Source: DATGEO01 sp035310015 (lineage in GTDB: Bacteria > Chloroflexota > Dormibacteria > Dormibacterales > Dormibacteraceae). From it: DNA of 10,676 nucleotides. A model generated the notes under the pieces. The model did not search any database. It was not told the DNA's origin and saw only the letters and a program-made list of their open reading frames with translations. Position 1 is the first letter of the stretch. Every line of letters begins with the position of its first letter. A program made the translations under genes and the position numbers. Shown here piece by piece: positions 1-6,124 of this stretch. Where the stretch lies: NCBI GenBank assembly GCA_035310015.1, contig DATGEO010000079.1, positions 1-10,676 of the forward strand. The letters are read 5' to 3'.

Positions 1-874
1 ACTGGTTGATCCGCGCCCATTCCACCGCTCCCACCTGCCCCGCACGGTCGCCGAGGCGGGCGCGCAGGAGCCGCGGCCTGCGGGCGGGCTTGATGAACGG
101 CGAGGACTTGAGGGTTTCCATCATCGTCGGCTGCACGAGCGCCCACGACCGCGTGACGCCGCCACCCATCACGAACAGCTCGGGGTCGAGCGCGTTGGTG
201 AGGCTGATCAGCGCGAGGCCCATGTAGCGCGCGGCGCGCGCGACGACCATGCTCGCGTGCCGGTCGCCCTGGGCCGCGGCGCGAAACAGCTCCGCCGCCG
301 GGTGGCCGGTTTCGCGGGCCAGGCTCGCGCCGCCGGCCATGGCCTCGAGGCAGCCGCGCTGGCCGCAGTTGTCGAGGGGGCCCTGCGGGTCGATGATCAT
401 GTGCCCGATCTCGCCCGCGGTGCCGTGCGCACCGCGGTGCAGGCGGCCGTCGATGATCAGGCCGCCGCCGACTCCCGTCGACCACGTGATGTAGACCATG
501 TTCGTCGTGCCGCGGCCGGCGCCGCGGTGGAACTCGCCGAGGCCTGCCATGTCGGCGTCGTTGGCGACGTGCACCCGCGCGCCCGTGGCGCGGTGCAGCA
601 TGTCCGCGAGCGGCACGTTGCGCCAGCCCGGGAGGTTGGGCGGATTGACGAGCACGCCGCGCTTGATGTCGATCGGGCCGGGCGCCGCGATGGTGATGCT
701 CGTGACCGTCTGCCGCCCCCGGTTCCGCTCGATCTCGGCAGCAGCCCACTCGACCATCCGCGCCGGCGTTCCGAGCAGCGGCGTGCGGGTCTTGAAGCTG
801 CCCACGAGCCGGCCGTCCGAGCGCGCCAGCGCGACCCGGACCTGGGTGCCTCCGAGGTCGATTCCCGCCAGCAT
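1..874 (-). CDS. ROK-family sugar kinase (glucokinase-like), C-terminus cut by window edge
   Basis: About 291 codons are visible, running off the left edge only a little before the expected family end. The family phosphorylates sugars such as glucose in the cytoplasm with ATP, or acts as a sugar-responsive regulator. No N-terminal helix-turn-helix is present, so a kinase is more likely. Residues 6-10 (DLGGT) form the phosphate-binding motif; APGPID is at 64-69; N105-D106 carries the catalytic aspartate; STGVGGG is followed by the GEIGH histidine of the ROK signature. The zinc motif usually reads CxCGxxGCxE, but here residues 168-177 read DNCGQRGCLE, so the first cysteine is Asp168. The ATG was chosen because it places MLAGIDLGGT at the normal N-terminus. 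No Shine-Dalgarno is seen; a -10-like TATCGT lies 9 bases upstream. It follows metF by 19 bases, so it may also be read from the metF transcript. The substrate cannot be told. Confidence 0.9.
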   Translation of the reverse strand, partial: MLAGIDLGGTQVRVALARSDGRLVGSFKTRTPLLGTPARMVEWAAAEIERNRGRQTVTSITIAAPGPIDIKRGVLVNPPNLPGWRNVPLADMLHRATGARVHVANDADMAGLGEFHRGAGRGTTNMVYITWSTGVGGGLIIDGRLHRGAHGTAGEIGHMIIDPQGPLDNCGQRGCLEAMAGGASLARETGHPAAELFRAAAQGDRHASMVVARAARYMGLALISLTNALDPELFVMGGGVTRSWALVQPTMMETLKSSPFIKPARRPRLLRARLGDRAGQVGAVEWARINQ

Positions 875-893
875 GCGGGGAGAACGATAAGGG

Positions 894-1766
894 TTAGGCG
901 GTGAGCAACTGCTGGCCGCGCAGGTCGGCCAGGATCTCCATCGGCGCGCGGGCGCGATTGAACGTGTAGAAGTGAAGACCGGGCACCCCCACCGCAAGCA
1001 GCTCCGCGCACTGCTCGACGCAGTGGCGCACGCCGAGCGCGCGGACCTCGTCGTCGTCCGCCGCGCCGGCGATGGCCGCGGCCAGACGGTCCGGCACCGA
1101 TGCGCCGGTCATCGCGGACATGTAGGCGAGAGACCTGCGGCTGGGTACGGGCATCAGGCCCGGGACGATGGGCACCGTGACGCCCGCGGCCCGCGCCCGC
1201 GCGACCAGGTCGAAGTAGAGGCGGTTGTCAAAGAAAAGCTGGGTGATCAGAAAGTCAGCGCCCGCCTCGACCTTGAGCAGCATGTGGCGGAACTCGTGCT
1301 CGAGGTCCGGACTCTCAGGATGCTTCTCCGTGCTGCACGCCGCGCCGATGCCCAGCCGGTAGCCCGAACCGCGGATGAAGGCGACCAGGTCGCTGCCGTG
1401 AGCCAGCGCGGGATCGACCGCCTGGAAGGGCTGGCCCGGGCCCGGCGGATCGCCGCGCAGCGCGAGCACGTTGGCCACGCCCTCGCGCTCCATCCAGTTG
1501 AGGATCCGCCGCGTCTCGTCGCGGGTGTTGGCGCATGTCAGGTGCGCCATCGACTCGACGTGGTAGTGGCGCTTGATCCGGGTCACGAGCTCGAGCGTCT
1601 TCTGGCCCGTCGCCCGGCGGTACGTCACCGAGATCCAGTCGGGCGCGTTCCCGGCCAGGGCGGAGATCGTCTTCTCCAGCGCGTCGACCTCGCCCTCGTC
1701 CCGAGGAGCCATGAACTCGAAGGAGACCGTGGGCCGGCCGCGCTTCAGCAGGTCGGCTATGCGCAT
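894..1766 (-). CDS. metF: Methylenetetrahydrofolate reductase (MetF), 290 aa
   Basis: This is a cytoplasmic flavoprotein that reduces 5,10-methylene-tetrahydrofolate to 5-methyl-tetrahydrofolate for methionine synthesis. Its length matches bacterial MetF (about 290-300). A single TIM-barrel domain carries SFEF at 15-18 with the expected catalytic Glu17, SVTY at 46-49, HLTC at 75-78, ALRGDPP at 102-108 with the folate-contacting Asp106, ITQLFFD at 174-180, a VPGLMPV strand, and a C-terminal HFYTFNR. Two loops differ from the usual form: FFPPK is replaced by FMAPRDE, and the glycine-rich GAGGS-type loop after VTY is RRATGQKT. The ATG at 1766 has no Shine-Dalgarno but sits 8 bases after TAAGCT, as expected for a leaderless message. 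The ROK gene follows after 19 bases. selB lies upstream across a hairpin-rich spacer, so metF is probably transcribed separately. Confidence 0.95.
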   Translation of the reverse strand: MRIADLLKRGRPTVSFEFMAPRDEGEVDALEKTISALAGNAPDWISVTYRRATGQKTLELVTRIKRHYHVESMAHLTCANTRDETRRILNWMEREGVANVLALRGDPPGPGQPFQAVDPALAHGSDLVAFIRGSGYRLGIGAACSTEKHPESPDLEHEFRHMLLKVEAGADFLITQLFFDNRLYFDLVARARAAGVTVPIVPGLMPVPSRRSLAYMSAMTGASVPDRLAAAIAGAADDDEVRALGVRHCVEQCAELLAVGVPGLHFYTFNRARAPMEILADLRGQQLLTA

Positions 1767-1774
1767 CGCGTGGC

Positions 1775-1780
1775 AGCTTA
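1775..1780 (-). promoter_or_regulatory. Possible -10 element of metF (leaderless or very short leader)
   Basis: The minus strand reads TAAGCT, 8 bases before the metF ATG. This fits the TANNNT pattern placed so that transcription would begin at or next to the start codon. No convincing -35 is seen and there is no Shine-Dalgarno before metF. The call rests on the motif plus the absence of a ribosome site, and on similar arrangements at two other genes in the window. Confidence 0.4.
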
Positions 1781-1794
1781 CCGGAGGATCTATG

Positions 1795-1818
1795 AGAGGG
1801 AACCAGCCGGTTCCCTCT
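1795..1818 (-). terminator. Perfect 10-bp inverted repeat between selB and metF, terminator-like
   Basis: AGAGGGAACC pairs without mismatch with GGTTCCCTCT around a 4-base loop (GGCT on the minus strand). It lies 108 bases past the selB stop and upstream of the metF -10-like element. There is no clear T-tract after it (CATAGATCC follows), so intrinsic termination is uncertain. It could instead protect the selB 3' end or be an operator. Confidence 0.5.
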
Positions 1819-1819
1819 G

Positions 1820-1893
1820 CGCGCCAAGCGCGGGCAGGATGGGACTGACCGATCGCATCGCCGCCTCGGCAAAGCCGACCCGCCTACGGCGGG
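1820..1893. repeat. Series of short triloop hairpins in the selB-metF spacer
   Basis: Read on the minus strand, this stretch contains CCCGCC-GTA-GGCGGG (1893-1879), immediately followed by TCGGC-TTT-GCCGA (1878-1866). After 33 unstructured bases comes CGCGC-TTG-GCGCG (1832-1820). All stems are perfect and all loops are three bases. Together with the adjacent 10-bp repeat they make four hairpins in the 159-base gap. No open frame or tRNA was recognised in the gap. The pattern resembles dispersed extragenic palindromes, but repetition elsewhere in the genome cannot be seen here. Confidence 0.5.
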
Positions 1894-1925
1894 CAAGGGC
1901 GGCTGCTCTCTTTCCCGCGGTACAT

Positions 1926-3830
1926 CTATCTCAATACGCGGGCGTCGCCGACGCGGCGCGTCACGCGCTGCGAGTCGAGGTGCTCGAGCAGCGCGAGCAC
2001 CGGGCGCCGGCTCGCGCCCATGCGGTCTCGCAGCTGCGCGACCGTGACCGACCCGTTCTGGGCGACCAGCTGCCTCACGAGCTCGACCGCTTGCGCATAG
2101 GCCTCGCGCGTGAACGCGACCTCCTCGCTGACGCGAACGATGTCGCCGCGGCGCTCGAGCGCACGCGCCACCTCGGCGCCGGCGCCGCTCTTCTCCATCG
2201 CCTCGGCCAGCGACGGCGGGGCGAACGGGTTGGCCCCGAGCGCCTCGACCAGCCGTGCCGCCGCGCCATCGCCCGCTTCCAGGGTGACCTGGTGGGAAGG
2301 CAGAGCCACCTCGCCGGCCCGCTCGACGAGCGCGCCGTCGTCGACCAGCCCGCGCAGGACCGCTGGAAAAGCAGCCGCCGGAATGCCCGCGCGGCTGCGC
2401 AGCTCCTCGCGCGCCATCCCTCCGCGCAGGGGGTGGGCCGAGTGATAGCCGGCGAGCTCCTGCGTCACCCGCTGGGAGAGCGCGCTCCAGTGCTCGCGCG
2501 CCCACAGCCAGTCGCCCGAGCGGCGAGCGTCCAGGGCCTCGACGTCGGCGTCGCTCGAAAGCGTGGCCTTGAGCAGCGCGGACACCGTGACGCCGCGCGG
2601 GTACTTGCGGAGCTCCTCCTGCAGCACGCTGCCCGCCACGCGCCGTTCCAGCGACGCGCGAACGGCGGCGTCGTGCCGGGGATGCCTGCGCGGCGCCACG
2701 TCGGCGAAACGGCCGCCGCCCAGCGTCAGCGACGGGCTGGGCACCCGCAGGACGAACCGATCGCCGGACGCCACCGCGATGGGCCGCTCGAGGTACAGCT
2801 GCACCCAGCCCTTCGCGCCAGGCGCGATGGCATCGCCCTCGAGCACGATCGCGCGCGCGCCGACCTCCACCGTCCCGGTGTGCAGCGTCAGCTCGGCGCC
2901 GTGCTTCAGCGGGCGCGGCGAGTCCGCAAGGACGCGGACCTGCGCGTCGACGCGTCGGGTCGAAGGCAGCGACCCCGCGGCCGTGAGCACGTCCCCGCGC
3001 TCGACGTCGGACTTCTCGGCGCCGGCGATGTTCGCGGCCACGCGGCTTCCCGGGCGGGCCACCTCCACCTTGCGGTTGTGCTGCTGCAGGCCGCGGACGC
3101 GCACCGCCCGGCTCCCCGGCGCGATCACGAGCTCCTGGCCGACCGTCAGCGAGCCGTCGACCAGGGTGCCGGTCACGACCGTGCCGAAGCCGCTCATGGT
3201 GAACGCGCGGTCGATCGGCAGCCGCGGGCGCCCGGCGTCGGCCTTCGCCTCCGCGCCGGCGAGGAGGGCGTCGAGGGCGGCCATGAGCTGGTCGAGGCCG
3301 CGGCGCTCGGTGGACGAGACGGGGATGACCGGCGCGCCTTCGAGCGAGGTGTGCTCGAGCGCCGTCGCGACCTCGGCTGAGACCATCTCCAGCCATTCCG
3401 TGTCGACGAGGTCGCTCTTGGTCAGCGCCACCACGCCGCGGCCGACCTCGAGCAGGTCCACGATCTCGAGGTGCTCGCGGGTCTGCGGGCGGACACCCTC
3501 GTCGGCGGCGACCACGAGGATGACCGCGTCCACCCCGTGCACGCCCGCGAGCATGTTGCGGATGAAGCGCGCGTGACCGGGCACGTCGACGATTCCGATC
3601 TCGCGGCCGCTCGGCAGCGTGAGGTGCGCGAAGCCGAGGTCGATGGTCATCCCGCGCCGCTTCTCTTCGGCGAGGCGGTCGGGATCGATGCCGGTGAGGG
3701 CCGAGATCAGCGTCGACTTGCCGTGGTCGATGTGGCCCGCGGTGGCCACGGTGAAGCTCGGGCGCTCCCCATCACGTGGGGAGGTGGACTCAGCCCGCGA
3801 CGCGGGCTCAGGGCGGAGGGGGGCGCTCAC
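1926..3830 (-). CDS. selB: Selenocysteine-specific translation elongation factor SelB, 634 aa
   Basis: SelB is a GTPase that brings Sec-tRNA to UGA codons marked by a SECIS hairpin. The EF-Tu-like G domain shows GHIDHGKST at 32-40 (P-loop), RGMTIDLGF at 59-67 (switch I), DVPGH at 82-86 and TKSD at 137-140. Beta-barrel domains follow to roughly residue 390, then winged-helix repeats to the end that in this family bind SECIS RNA. The length is near E. coli SelB (614). The extra length is partly a 27-residue Pro/Arg/Glu-rich N-terminal extension before the first strand. The GTG at 3830 is preceded by AAGGGGTGA, a good ribosome site that includes the selA stop. An in-frame GTG at codon 28 would start unusually close to the P-loop strand but cannot be excluded. 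It lies 7 bases downstream of selA, an expected operon. Confidence 0.96.
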   Translation of the reverse strand: MSAPLRPEPASRAESTSPRDGERPSFTVATAGHIDHGKSTLISALTGIDPDRLAEEKRRGMTIDLGFAHLTLPSGREIGIVDVPGHARFIRNMLAGVHGVDAVILVVAADEGVRPQTREHLEIVDLLEVGRGVVALTKSDLVDTEWLEMVSAEVATALEHTSLEGAPVIPVSSTERRGLDQLMAALDALLAGAEAKADAGRPRLPIDRAFTMSGFGTVVTGTLVDGSLTVGQELVIAPGSRAVRVRGLQQHNRKVEVARPGSRVAANIAGAEKSDVERGDVLTAAGSLPSTRRVDAQVRVLADSPRPLKHGAELTLHTGTVEVGARAIVLEGDAIAPGAKGWVQLYLERPIAVASGDRFVLRVPSPSLTLGGGRFADVAPRRHPRHDAAVRASLERRVAGSVLQEELRKYPRGVTVSALLKATLSSDADVEALDARRSGDWLWAREHWSALSQRVTQELAGYHSAHPLRGGMAREELRSRAGIPAAAFPAVLRGLVDDGALVERAGEVALPSHQVTLEAGDGAAARLVEALGANPFAPPSLAEAMEKSGAGAEVARALERRGDIVRVSEEVAFTREAYAQAVELVRQLVAQNGSVTVAQLRDRMGASRRPVLALLEHLDSQRVTRRVGDARVLR

Positions 3831-3837
3831 TGAACAA

Positions 3838-3846
3838 TCACCCCTT
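3838..3846 (-). promoter_or_regulatory. Ribosome binding site of selB, overlapping the selA stop codon
   Basis: AAGGGGTGA on the minus strand closely matches the anti-Shine-Dalgarno target and ends 7 bases before the selB GTG. Its TGA is the selA stop codon, so termination on selA and initiation on selB are probably coupled. This supports the upstream GTG over the internal one. Confidence 0.65.
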
Positions 3847-5193
3847 GAGAGAAAGCGCCGCCGCCTCCACCGCGTCGATCAGCTCCTCGTCCTCGCCCCT
3901 GAGCACAGTGCGCGGGTCGATCACGCACACGCCCTCCTCTATGCGCGCGAGCACCGGCGGATCGCCGCGCCGGAGCGCCGCGGCCATGCGCGCCGCGCTG
4001 CCCTGGATCGCCAGCAGCACCGTCGGCAGCCCGTGGCCAGGCAGCGAGCCGCCGCCGACCGCGGACTCGCCGTCGACCAGGCGCACAGGGACGCCGCGCT
4101 CCTCGAGCTTCACCGCCCACATCCCCACGCGCCGGCGCACGTCCTTCAGCGGCGTCTTCAGCATCCGCTCGACCGGGATCTCCGCCTGGCGGCCGGCGAG
4201 CCGCTCGCGCAGCGTCGCCTCGAGCGCCGCCAGCGTGAGCTTGTCGATGCGCAGCGCCCTCGCGAGGGGATGCTTCGCGAGCTTGCGCACAGGCTGCTCG
4301 CGCCCGGCGATGATCCCCGCCTGCGGTCCGCCGAGCAGCTTGTCGCCGGAGAACGTGACCACGTCGCACCAGCGCACGGAATCGGCGATGGTCGGCTCGT
4401 CGCCGATCGGTTCGAGGGCGCCGCTGCCAAGGTCGTCGATGAGCAGCACCCCCCGCGATCGAGCAAGGGTCGCGAGCGCTTCGAGCGACGTCGACTCCGT
4501 GAAACCGGTGACGCGGAAGTTCGACGTGTGCACCCTCAGGATCGCGGCCGTGCGGTCACCGATGGCCGACTCGTAGTCAGAGGCGCGCGTGCGGTTGGTC
4601 GTGCCGACCTCGACCATGCGCGCGCCCGACAGCCGCATCACGTCCGGCATCCGGAACGATCCGCCGATCTCCACCAGCTGGCCGCGCGAGACGATCACCT
4701 CGCGGCCCTTGCACAGCGCCGTGAGCGCGAGGAGGACGGCGGCGGCGTTGTTGTTGACGACGTGCGCCGCCTCGGCGCCGAACAGCGACGTCATCAGGCC
4801 CGCGACCAGGTCGGCGCGCTCACCGCGCTTGCCCGTGGCCAGGTCGAGCTCCACGTTGCTGTACCGGGCGGCGGTCGCGAGCGCGTCCACCGCCGCACGC
4901 GACAGCGGCGCGCGGCCGAGGTTCGTGTGCAGGATCACGCCGGTGCCGTTGATCACGCGCCGCAGCCGGGGAGCGCTCGCGACCCGGAGGCGCTCCTCTA
5001 CGAGGCCCAGCCGCTGAGCGTCGCCCTCGGCGCCGCCCTCGCGCTCGGCCTCGACCTGCTCGCGAATCGCGGCCACCACTCGCTCGCGCCCGAACCGCTT
5101 GGCCAGCGCCGCGTACGGCGGCTGATTGATGAGCTTGCCTACAGCAGGCAGGGCGACAGCTGGTTGAACCCTTGCACTCCGTAGCCGATGCAT
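3838..5193 (-). CDS. selA: L-seryl-tRNA(Sec) selenium transferase SelA, 451 aa
   Basis: SelA is a PLP enzyme that converts seryl-tRNA(Sec) to selenocysteyl-tRNA(Sec) using selenophosphate. Hallmarks in order: LPAVGKLI near residue 15 (N-terminal tRNA-binding region), NGTGVILHTNLGRAPL around 82-97, VVNNNAAAVLL around 145-155, SRGQLVEIGGSFRMPDVM around 169-186, EVGTTNRT at 195-202, and FSGDKLLGGPQAG at 281-293 with the PLP lysine K285. The length matches bacterial SelA. The ATG at 5193 was chosen because it gives the family N-terminus and no later ATG, GTG or TTG precedes the conserved LPAVGKLI block. This makes selA overlap the end of the M50 gene by 55 bases. AGGG lies only two bases before the ATG and part of it falls in a hairpin at 5197-5211. 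selB follows at once. The enzyme needs SelD and tRNA-Sec from elsewhere. Confidence 0.95.
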   Translation of the reverse strand: MHRLRSARVQPAVALPAVGKLINQPPYAALAKRFGRERVVAAIREQVEAEREGGAEGDAQRLGLVEERLRVASAPRLRRVINGTGVILHTNLGRAPLSRAAVDALATAARYSNVELDLATGKRGERADLVAGLMTSLFGAEAAHVVNNNAAAVLLALTALCKGREVIVSRGQLVEIGGSFRMPDVMRLSGARMVEVGTTNRTRASDYESAIGDRTAAILRVHTSNFRVTGFTESTSLEALATLARSRGVLLIDDLGSGALEPIGDEPTIADSVRWCDVVTFSGDKLLGGPQAGIIAGREQPVRKLAKHPLARALRIDKLTLAALEATLRERLAGRQAEIPVERMLKTPLKDVRRRVGMWAVKLEERGVPVRLVDGESAVGGGSLPGHGLPTVLLAIQGSAARMAAALRRGDPPVLARIEEGVCVIDPRTVLRGEDEELIDAVEAAALSLKG

Positions 5194-5855
5194 GTCCCTA
5201 ATGAGATTAGGCTCGCGGGCGTGTACAACGGCGACATCACGACGCTCAGCACGGGCACGCGAAAGATGCTGCCGATGAAGATCACCAGAATGACGCCGAT
5301 CCAGATCTCGCGGCGGCGCGAGTCGACGGTGAAGAAGAACCGCGGGTTGCGGTCGCGCAGGAGAGCCTCGACGATGGCCCATCCGTCAAGGCCCGGAACC
5401 GGCAGCAGCTGGAAGGCGAAGATCGACGTGTTGAGGAACCAGATCGCGTAAACCGCATACGCGATCACGCCCATCACCGAGCCGACCGACGGCAGGGTCC
5501 CGTTCAGGAGCATGAACCTCAGCGCCGCTCCGAAGGCCAGCGCGGCCAGGAGGCTCGCGGCCGGCCCGCCGAGCTCGTACAGCACTCTCTGCCCCATGGA
5601 GTTGATGCGGTTCGACTGCACCGGCACCTTGCGGCCCCAACCGACCAGCGCGATGAACACCGCCAGCACGCCGAGAGGATCGAAGAGCCGCCTCGCCTTG
5701 CTCGGCGACAGGTCGAAGTAGCCGAAGTAGCGAACCGAGCGGTCGCCGAGGAAGTAGGCGGCCACCGCATGCCCGAGCTCGTGCAGCGGGATGGCGATGA
5801 GGAGCGCCGGCACGAGCATGAAAGCCGCGAGGAGGAACTGGCCGAGAGCCGTCAC
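5139..5855 (-). CDS. M50 (site-2 protease-like) membrane metalloprotease, 238 aa
   Basis: This is an integral membrane zinc protease of the M50 family. The first hydrophobic segment (about residues 7-29) carries HELGH at 25-29, with zinc ligands H25 and H29 and catalytic E26. The third ligand is probably D157 in PVPGLDGW, the usual LDG motif. Further hydrophobic segments lie at about 61-73, 98-117, 126-150 and 180-205, giving a compact multi-pass protein with no PDZ or CBS domain. ELGGPAAS at 94-101 is also typical. The GTG start shares GTGA with the stop of the 90-residue gene upstream, indicating translational coupling. The last about 20 codons use TTA, CTA, TCA, ACA and GGA, which are uncommon in this GC-rich DNA; that stretch doubles as the selA start region. 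The substrate is unknown. An anti-sigma factor or membrane-protein quality-control role is possible but unsupported here. Confidence 0.85.
   Translation of the reverse strand: MTALGQFLLAAFMLVPALLIAIPLHELGHAVAAYFLGDRSVRYFGYFDLSPSKARRLFDPLGVLAVFIALVGWGRKVPVQSNRINSMGQRVLYELGGPAASLLAALAFGAALRFMLLNGTLPSVGSVMGVIAYAVYAIWFLNTSIFAFQLLPVPGLDGWAIVEALLRDRNPRFFFTVDSRRREIWIGVILVIFIGSIFRVPVLSVVMSPLYTPASLISLGTCIGYGVQGFNQLSPCLL
5197..5211 (-). promoter_or_regulatory. 6-bp hairpin just upstream of the selA start codon
   Basis: CCTAAT-CTC-ATTAGG is a perfect inverted repeat on the minus strand that ends three bases before the selA ATG. Its 3' arm includes the AGG of the only Shine-Dalgarno-like run (AGGG). In RNA it could mask the selA ribosome site until ribosomes finishing the M50 gene open it. 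As DNA it could also be a small operator. The stem is short and AT-rich, so it would be only marginally stable. Confidence 0.4.
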
Positions 5856-6124
5856 TCGATGGGGATTTTGCCGACGCGCCGGGGGCGCCGGCGGGCCGCT
5901 GTGGCGGCCTTGCCGGGCGTGCCGCGAGCCCCACGCCGAGGGCGCTCGCCGGCGCCGGTCGACACCCGATGCTCGTAGATCAGCACGAGCGCCGTGATCA
6001 GCTCTCGCTGGGCGTTGAGCAGATGCACCTGGGCCGACGGCGGCACCATGTCGGAGAGCAGGCTGCCCATCCGCGACGCGAGCTCGCTCATCAGCTCGAC
6101 CAGCCTCTCGCCGTCGCGGCTCAC
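5852..6124 (-). CDS. Small protein of unknown function, 90 aa, helical N-half and basic C-half
   Basis: I do not recognise a family. Residues 1-52 look alpha-helical, with heptad-like hydrophobics (LVELMSELASRMGSLL, then LLNAQRELITALVLIYEH), while residues 53-86 are rich in Arg, Lys, Gly and Ala and probably disordered, perhaps nucleic-acid or membrane-surface binding. No signal peptide or membrane segment is seen. The GTG start overlaps the ArsA stop as GTGA, and a clear GGAGG (6132-6136) sits 7 bases upstream. The stop overlaps the M50 start in the same way. Two coupled junctions and a good ribosome site make this a real gene. The name ArsA accessory protein would be inference only. Confidence 0.75.
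   Translation of the reverse strand: MSRDGERLVELMSELASRMGSLLSDMVPPSAQVHLLNAQRELITALVLIYEHRVSTGAGERPRRGARGTPGKAATAARRRPRRVGKIPIE

Noticed and set aside
1767..1925. tRNA-Sec (selC) in the selB-metF spacer
   Set aside because: The spacer has several hairpins but no UCA anticodon arm, no T-loop consensus and no long acceptor stem.
972..3380. Very long plus-strand open frame antisense to metF and selB
   Set aside because: It is rich in Arg, His, Ala, Gly and Asp with no recognisable domain, and lies exactly opposite two well-identified genes. Long empty frames are common in GC-rich DNA.
1315..3396. Long minus-strand frame overlapping metF and selB
   Set aside because: Its product is Arg/Gly/Ala-rich low-complexity sequence in the wrong frame; the selB and metF frames have all the conserved motifs.
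3619..5184. Plus-strand frame antisense to selA, and likewise 6265-7395 antisense to the ArsA/Get3 gene
   Set aside because: No domain is recognisable and the amino-acid composition is that of a shadow frame. The opposite strand encodes clear families.
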